From the NCBI RefSeq assembly GCF_029490015.1, contig NZ_CP120468.1, forward strand, positions 2,232,001 to 2,296,000: 64,000 nt of DNA, read 5' to 3'. Of this stretch, positions 59,118 through 64,000 are shown in pieces (the first letter of the stretch is position 1; each line of letters opens with the position of its first letter). The notes under the pieces are model-generated. The model ran no database searches and was not told the DNA's origin. It saw nothing but the letters and a program-made list of their open reading frames with translations. Origin of the DNA: Halobaculum limi. GTDB lineage: Archaea > Halobacteriota > Halobacteria > Halobacteriales > Haloferacaceae. The position numbers and the translations under genes were made by a program.

Positions 59118-59471
59118 TCAGTACTCTTCGTACGCGAGGTTCATCAGCCACTGCGTGAACGCGTCGGAGTTGGGGTCGATCTCCTCCTCGCCGATGAACG
59201 GCGACAGCATATCGCCGGCCATCAGCAGCGCGAAGTCGAGGTCCTTCGCGGTTGGGGCGAGGAAGTACGTATTGTGTCCCTGATACACGGCGTCCTCACG
59301 CTGGATGAGGCCCAGATCCTCCAGTTTCTCGGCGATCCGACTCCCCTTGCGCGAGGAGACGTCCAGTTCCTTCCAGAAGTCGGACTGATGGATCCCACCG
59401 GTCTCGCGGACGAGTTCGAGACCGGCCAACTCGGCTTCGGCGAGTTCGGCTTCGGCGTCGGAGGCGCTCAT
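59118..59471 (-). CDS. Winged-helix transcription regulator
   Basis: A 117-residue regulator. An alanine/glutamate N-terminus precedes a winged helix (GGIHQSDFWKELDVSSRKGS; EKLEDLGLIQREDAVYQGHN). The C-terminal FALLMAGDMLSPFIGEEEID helix may be an interface. Neither a signal nor a metal site is seen. Targets unknown. Confidence 0.75.
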   Translation of the reverse strand: MSASDAEAELAEAELAGLELVRETGGIHQSDFWKELDVSSRKGSRIAEKLEDLGLIQREDAVYQGHNTYFLAPTAKDLDFALLMAGDMLSPFIGEEEIDPNSDAFTQWLMNLAYEEY

Positions 59472-59564
59472 ACCCGTTCCAACGACACGACCCCCGTTTA
59501 CCCTTTCCCTTTCACGCCGCTTGCGTCGACGCCGACCGGAGCCGTGTGGGCCGCCTGCGTCCGC

Positions 59565-60296
59565 TCACCAGTTCTCGACCACCGACTCGAAGGACGTCTC
59601 ACACGGCGGCCCCTCGGCGTGGTCGTAGCGGATACCCTCGTCGCCCACGCGGACGAGCGACGAGGAGACGGTCCCGTACCCGTTCGCGTGGACGCAGACG
59701 CCGAACTCGTGGTCGCCCATCGCCGCGCCCGCCCGGTCGAGCCACGCATCAGCACGCTCGCCGCGTTCGGGGTGGAGCGCAGTCCGCAACTTCGTCGCGT
59801 TCGCCGCCTCTTGGGGACCAACCTCGGGTCGTTCCGGTGGCTCGAAGTATCGGTCGTCGTAGCCGACGTTGCCGATGACGTGGATGCCCGGTGCGAAATC
59901 GGTGACGGTGAGGTAGCCGTCCCACTCCAAGAGAATCGCGTCGTCCGCATCGGCGACGAGGAGGTTGAAGCCGTCGTACTCGTACTCGCGGCACGACTCC
60001 TCGACGAGGTGTGCGGCCTCGGTGGCAGACGCCTCGCGCAGGCAGTCGTCGACCAAGAGGCCGCGCGAGCGTTCGCCCGCGAGGCCGTCGACCCACCGGT
60101 TCGTGATGCCGACGAACAGGCCATCTCGTGTCACGCCCATCCACGTCCCGCCCGCCTCGGCGTCTCGCGGGGCGATGAACCCGCCCGCACGCTCTGCGGG
60201 TGGTTCCGACGGCCGGTCGAGCGCCTCGTCTCGGTTCGCTGCCACCGCTATCGGGGTGTCATCGAAGACCTGCCAGGCGACCGTCAGGGTACACAT
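59565..60296 (-). CDS. NRDE (TANGO2-type) family protein
   Basis: A 243-residue protein. The start MCTLTVAWQ with Cys2 and the block VAANRDEALDRPSEPPA match the NRDE family. AGGTWMGVTRDGLFVGITNR and LRTALHPERGERADAWLDRA follow as usual. The eukaryotic members are called TANGO2; a haem-related role has been proposed for some members, with no clear assignment here. Confidence 0.88.
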   Translation of the reverse strand: MCTLTVAWQVFDDTPIAVAANRDEALDRPSEPPAERAGGFIAPRDAEAGGTWMGVTRDGLFVGITNRWVDGLAGERSRGLLVDDCLREASATEAAHLVEESCREYEYDGFNLLVADADDAILLEWDGYLTVTDFAPGIHVIGNVGYDDRYFEPPERPEVGPQEAANATKLRTALHPERGERADAWLDRAGAAMGDHEFGVCVHANGYGTVSSSLVRVGDEGIRYDHAEGPPCETSFESVVENW

Positions 60297-60366
60297 AGCC
60301 CCCCCTACATCGTCAGCGGGCAAAGCCGCGGCGGTCACGACAGTCAGCCGGAATCGTCGCGTCCAG

Positions 60367-61524
60367 TCAGCCAACCAGCGTCTCGACGGCCCGACGCATC
60401 GTGTCGGCGGCGTCGCGGACGCGGTCGACGCGGACGTACTCGCGCGTGCTGTGGGCGACCGCCCCAACGTCGTCTGCGAGGTGGCCCGGACCGAACACGA
60501 CCGTCGGTGCCGGTGAGAAGTACGACGCCTCTGTCGCCGCGCCGAACGGCCGCACCTCGCCGTCGGCGTCACCGCCGACGGAGCGAGCGGCGTCGGACAC
60601 CGCGGTCACGAGGTCGTGGTCGGGGTCGGTGTCGAACGCCTCCAGAAACGGCGTCGGGCGCTCGGTCAATGCGAACTCGACGCCGACGGCGTCGTCGACG
60701 GCGTCTCGGACGGCCCGTTCGAGCGACGACCGGAAGCCCTCGGCCGTCTCCGGGGGGACCGAGCGTCGGTCGAGCGTCACCGTCGCCTGTGCAGGCACCT
60801 GGTTCGTCGCCTCGCCACCCGTGACGCCCGTCGGAACGAGTGTCGGTCCGCCGAGCATCGGGTGTGCGTCGGCGTCGTCGTCGAACGAGTCGATAACGCC
60901 GAGAGCGTCTTGTAGCGCGGCGACGGCGTTCACACCGGAGTCGGGTTCGGCGGCGTGGGCGGCCGACCCCGACAGCGTGAGCGTCCCCTCGAAGCGGCCG
61001 CGTGCGGCCACGCACACGTCGCAGTCAGTCGGTTCGCCGACGACGAACAGGTCGCCGTCGACGGGGTCGACTGGGCCGTCTGGATGGTCGGCGCCGCGGC
61101 CGCGAACCAGCGCATCTGCGCCCGTCGACAGCGTCTCCTCGTCGGGCGTCACCGCGAGCGTCACCGCGCCGTCGACGGGGTCGGCCGCCAGAAAACCCGC
61201 GAGCAACGCCGCGAGCGGCCCCTTCGCGTCACACGACCCGCGACCGCGGATCACGTCGTGACCAGCATCGTCGGTCGTTCGCTCGAACGAGACGTGCGGC
61301 GGGACGGTGTCGATGTGCGTGTTGAAGACGACGTGTGGCCCTGCGTCGGGGTTACCCTTCGTCGCCCGAACGTTGCCAGCGTTGTCGACCCACGGCTCTG
61401 TGCCGTGGTCGGCGAGGGTGTCGACGAGGAACTCACGCATCTCGTCGGACGACTCCTGTGACTCGATGGGAACCGCGGCTTCGAGGAACGCAACCGGGTC
61501 GAACGCTTCGGTCGCGTCGCTCAT
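60367..61524 (-). CDS. dapE: M20 peptidase, probable succinyl-diaminopimelate desuccinylase
   Basis: A 385-residue zinc amidohydrolase of the M20/ArgE/DapE family. Motifs HVVFNTHIDTVPPH, GRGSCDAKGPLAALLAG and TPDEETLSTGAD carry the usual His/Asp/Glu zinc ligands and general base. Its ATG overlaps the dapF stop (ATGA), so it is the last gene of the lysine operon. The DapE role is inferred from this position: the family alone would not settle it. Confidence 0.85.
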   Translation of the reverse strand: MSDATEAFDPVAFLEAAVPIESQESSDEMREFLVDTLADHGTEPWVDNAGNVRATKGNPDAGPHVVFNTHIDTVPPHVSFERTTDDAGHDVIRGRGSCDAKGPLAALLAGFLAADPVDGAVTLAVTPDEETLSTGADALVRGRGADHPDGPVDPVDGDLFVVGEPTDCDVCVAARGRFEGTLTLSGSAAHAAEPDSGVNAVAALQDALGVIDSFDDDADAHPMLGGPTLVPTGVTGGEATNQVPAQATVTLDRRSVPPETAEGFRSSLERAVRDAVDDAVGVEFALTERPTPFLEAFDTDPDHDLVTAVSDAARSVGGDADGEVRPFGAATEASYFSPAPTVVFGPGHLADDVGAVAHSTREYVRVDRVRDAADTMRRAVETLVG

Positions 61525-62501
61525 TCTTCGCCCTCCGTCGCCTCCCCAGACTCGTCGCTCGACCCTACGTCGACCGCGAGGTCGATCGTGAACTCGCGCT
61601 CTGCTGGCCCGGTGAGCGTCGCCGGGCCGTCGTCGGGCACCGTTATCGAGAGCGTGCCGCCCGGTGGCGAGACGGCCAACTCCGTGTGCGTCGTGAGACC
61701 GAGTTCGCGAGCGACCGCGCCGACGGCGACCGCACCCGTCCCGCACGCCAGCGTCTCGCCCTCGACGCCACGCTCGAACGTCCGCTGGTCGAACGTGTCG
61801 GGTCCCGTCTGCGTCGCGAGAGTGACGTTCGCTCCTTCGGGGAAGGCGGCGGCGTGGCGAACCGGCGGTGCGGCCGCGTCGAGGTCGACGGCGTCCACGT
61901 CGTCGACGAACGCGACCGCGTGGGGAACGCCGGTGTCGACGGCGGTGACGGTGAGTCCTTCCACCGACTCCTCGACCAGCGGACTGTCCCGGTCGGCGGC
62001 CAACGGCACGTCGACCGGGTCGAACGACGGCCGACCCATCTCCACGGTGACGCGAACTGCGTCGCTGTGGTCTCCCCCGTCGCCTTCACCGGCCGCGTCG
62101 AGTATCTCCGCTCGACGGACGCCTGCGGGCGTGTCGAGGTCGACGACCGTCGCGTCGGTTCGCTCGTGGACCCACGCGGCGGCACACCGCGCACCGTTGC
62201 CGCACATCTCTGCGATGGAGGCGTCAGGTTGGACGAGCGTCATCGTCGCTCGGGCGACACCCTCAGCGTCGGCGTCGCCGTCGTCGGTGATGTTCATAAA
62301 CAGGACGCCGTCTGCGCCGGTTCGCTCCGCCCCAGCGACGCCAGTCTCGCGGTCGCAGTGGTGGACCGCGAACGCACCTCGGTCGGGCACGTCCTCGTCG
62401 GCGTCGACCACGAGGAAGTCGTTGCCCGTGCCGTGGTACTTGACCGCGGGAACCGTGCGAGTCTCGGCGACTTCGGTATCGGCGTCGACGGACTCGCTCA
62501 T
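61521..62501 (-). CDS. dapF: Diaminopimelate epimerase
   Basis: A 326-residue enzyme of the lysine path that turns LL- into meso-diaminopimelate. The two catalytic cysteines are in MCGNGARC and ACGTGAVAVG. KYHGTGNDFLVVDADEDVPD near the N-terminus is the family start block. It overlaps lysA by four bases. The tail is acidic. Confidence 0.95.
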   Translation of the reverse strand: MSESVDADTEVAETRTVPAVKYHGTGNDFLVVDADEDVPDRGAFAVHHCDRETGVAGAERTGADGVLFMNITDDGDADAEGVARATMTLVQPDASIAEMCGNGARCAAAWVHERTDATVVDLDTPAGVRRAEILDAAGEGDGGDHSDAVRVTVEMGRPSFDPVDVPLAADRDSPLVEESVEGLTVTAVDTGVPHAVAFVDDVDAVDLDAAAPPVRHAAAFPEGANVTLATQTGPDTFDQRTFERGVEGETLACGTGAVAVGAVARELGLTTHTELAVSPPGGTLSITVPDDGPATLTGPAEREFTIDLAVDVGSSDESGEATEGEE

Positions 62502-63781
62502 CGCTCGCCACCTCGTTCAGGCCGCGTCACGTCGCGAATCGTCTCCCTGGCGCGGAGGACGTCGCCGTCGACGCTCACCTCCGCGGGTCGCGGGCGCGAG
62601 TTGTACGTCATCGCCATCTCGTAGCCGTACGCACCGGCGTTCCCGACGGCGAGGAGGTCGCCACGCTCGGGAACCGGCAGGTGACGTCCGTCACAGAAGG
62701 TGTCGCCCGTCTCGCAGATGGGGCCAGCGACGGTGACGGGGCCAGTTTCACGACTCCCGTCCGGCGGTCCACCACCGACGTCGAGGTTCCGAATCGCGTG
62801 GTATGCGTCGTACATCGCCGGGCGAAGCAGGTCAGTCATCCCCGCGTCGACGCCGGCGACCGTCGTCTCGGGCGTCGGCTTCACGGTGTTCACTTCGCTC
62901 AGGAGGACGCCCGCGTCGGCGACGACGTAGCGACCGGGTTCGACCGCGAGGCGGGCGTCCACGTCGCCGAGTGCGCCACGTGTCGCATCGGCGACGCTGT
63001 CCAAATCGAGGGGCTCGTCGTCCTCGCGGTACGGGACGCCGAAGCCGCCGCCGACGTCGACGTACTCCAACTCTCCCACGCCGCGTGCCAACTCGCCCAT
63101 CCGGGCGACGAGGTCTGCGTGGGCGTCGAGGTCCTCCTCGCCGTGGATTCCCGACCCGGCGTGCGCGTGGACGCCGACGACCTCGAAGCGGTCGCGGGCG
63201 TCGGCGACGACCTCGGCCGCGCGGTCGTACGGCACGCCGAACTTCGGGGCCGCGCCCGTGCGGACCTTCTCGTGGTGGCCCGCGCCAACGCCGGGGTTGA
63301 CGCGAACGCAAACGCGCCCGTCGAAGCCGCGGTCAGCGAGGCGGTCGAGCGTGTCGCGTGCGCCGACGGTGATGGTCATCTCGGGGTTTTCCTCCCACCA
63401 CTCGACGACCGCGTTGAGGTCGGGTGCTGGCGGATTGACCGCGGTGTAGTGGAGGCGCGACCCGTCGAAGCCGGCGTCGAGGGCGCGACGAACCTCACCG
63501 GCCGACGCGCACTCGGCGTCCAGACCCGCATCGCGAACGGTCTCCAGAACCGCTCGGCCGGTGTGTGCCTTCACCGCGTAGCGGCGGTCGGCGTCGGGGA
63601 ACGCGGCACTGATCCGCGCGCAGTTCTCTCGCACGCGGTCGAGGTCAGTCACGTACAGCGGCGTCCCGTGGTCGGCTGCGAGTTCGCGCAGGCGGTCTGC
63701 GTCCCAGTCGACGAGGCGGCGGACGGCCGGGCCGCCGTCGGCGGCGGACGAAGCGGCGTCGTCGGACTGCTCGGCGCTCAT
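62498..63781 (-). CDS. lysA: Diaminopimelate decarboxylase
   Basis: A 427-residue PLP enzyme giving lysine from meso-diaminopimelate. The PLP lysine lies in RRYAVKAHTGRAVLE. VGVHAHAGSGIHGEEDLDAH, EYVDVGGGFGVPYREDDEP and CETGDTFCDGRHLPVP plus GAYGYEMAMTYNSRPRPAEV are the family blocks. The gene overlaps dapD and dapF by four bases each, so the operon is translated as a unit. Confidence 0.95.
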   Translation of the reverse strand: MSAEQSDDAASSAADGGPAVRRLVDWDADRLRELAADHGTPLYVTDLDRVRENCARISAAFPDADRRYAVKAHTGRAVLETVRDAGLDAECASAGEVRRALDAGFDGSRLHYTAVNPPAPDLNAVVEWWEENPEMTITVGARDTLDRLADRGFDGRVCVRVNPGVGAGHHEKVRTGAAPKFGVPYDRAAEVVADARDRFEVVGVHAHAGSGIHGEEDLDAHADLVARMGELARGVGELEYVDVGGGFGVPYREDDEPLDLDSVADATRGALGDVDARLAVEPGRYVVADAGVLLSEVNTVKPTPETTVAGVDAGMTDLLRPAMYDAYHAIRNLDVGGGPPDGSRETGPVTVAGPICETGDTFCDGRHLPVPERGDLLAVGNAGAYGYEMAMTYNSRPRPAEVSVDGDVLRARETIRDVTRPERGGER

Positions 63782-64000
63782 TCGCGGAGGGCGTCCTCTC
63801 GCTGTGTCGCTTCGAGCGTCTCCGTCTCCACGTCGGTTGCCACGACAGCGGGCTTGTACGCGCCGCCGTCGAACAGGTCGTGGTCGCTCACGCTCGATTC
63901 GACGAACCGGGTGAATGCCCGGCGATTCTCGGGGAGGTGGCCGTAGACGACCTCCTCCTCGACCAAGTCGTACACCGGGATGCGCGGCGTGAGCAGCGTG
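63778..64000 (-). CDS. dapD: Probable tetrahydrodipicolinate N-succinyltransferase, C-terminal part
   Basis: The 5' part lies beyond the window edge; about 73 C-terminal residues are visible. They run from TLLTPRIPVYDLVEEEVVYG through GHLPENRRAFTRFVESSVSD to KPAVVATDVETETLEATQRE. This is a typical end of a hexapeptide-repeat transferase followed by a haloarchaeal tail. Overlap with lysA, followed by dapF and dapE, indicates the succinylase branch, hence DapD. With the hexapeptide domain out of view the assignment rests mainly on context. Confidence 0.7.
   Translation of the reverse strand, partial: TLLTPRIPVYDLVEEEVVYGHLPENRRAFTRFVESSVSDHDLFDGGAYKPAVVATDVETETLEATQREDALRE

Noticed and set aside
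1-64000. Mobile elements, CRISPR arrays, rRNA
   Set aside because: No transposase-like product, terminal repeats, regular spaced repeats or rRNA-like blocks were found while reading both strands.

Overview
This GC-rich window encodes strongly acidic proteins, twin-arginine (Tat) lipoproteins, leaderless-looking promoters and archaeal information genes: the proteasome alpha subunit, the RNase P proteins Rpp14/Pop5 and Rpp30, and diphthamide synthesis. Together these point to the chromosome of a haloarchaeon (class Halobacteria). I saw no tRNA, rRNA, CRISPR array, insertion sequence or integration site. Coding density is very high, and the longest gene-free stretch (38884-39178) is just under 300 bases.

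1-19281 is mainly an iron-acquisition region. It opens with the end of a DyP-peroxidase-like gene and a P19-type iron lipoprotein. TrkA and a START-like protein follow. Next come one FecCD-type permease, its ATPase, a HEAT-repeat/zinc-ribbon protein, and three separate Tat-lipoprotein solute receptors (7367, 9730, 12919). Two NAD(P)/FAD-oxidoreductase-like proteins without a CxxC and without a visible NAD(P)H domain (8629, 18469), a pair of unknown genes (11093/11986), an AEC permease, a histidine kinase and an ABC exporter lie among or beside them. The permease and all three receptors carry a TTTnGG-N4-CCnAAA inverted repeat 3 to 5 bases before the first ATG. The receptors have a second copy upstream, so that the two copies bracket the presumed TATA box. 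This looks like a metal-responsive regulon.

19354-28687 has coaBC, then an eight-gene operon for an Mrp-type cation/proton antiporter: a UspA-MnhE fusion, F, G, a DUF4040/MrpA-tail subunit, B, C and three MrpD/NuoL-like subunits. 28872-31115 holds a purine phosphoribosyltransferase and small haloarchaeal proteins. 31232-38883 is a minus-strand peptide/oligopeptide ABC operon (dppABCDF) with two extra membrane-associated genes at its end. A strong hairpin separates the receptor from the permeases.

39179-50197 is mixed. It has a DJ-1 protein, a small HTH/zinc-ribbon regulator, a sugar nucleotidyltransferase, diphthine-ammonia ligase, an M48 protease, two PP-loop paralogues with no cysteine, a monothiol glutaredoxin, the GfcR regulator overlapping glucose dehydrogenase, and a GNAT enzyme. 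50255-55442 is an archaeal informational block: psmA, rnp2, a methyltransferase, rnp3 and a FolC-FolP fusion. 55622-58992 has a DUF1059 miniprotein, a PurN-PurH fusion and a divergent purB. 59118-64000 ends with a winged-helix protein, an NRDE protein and the tail of a succinylase-type lysine operon, in the order dapD-lysA-dapF-dapE with overlapping ends.
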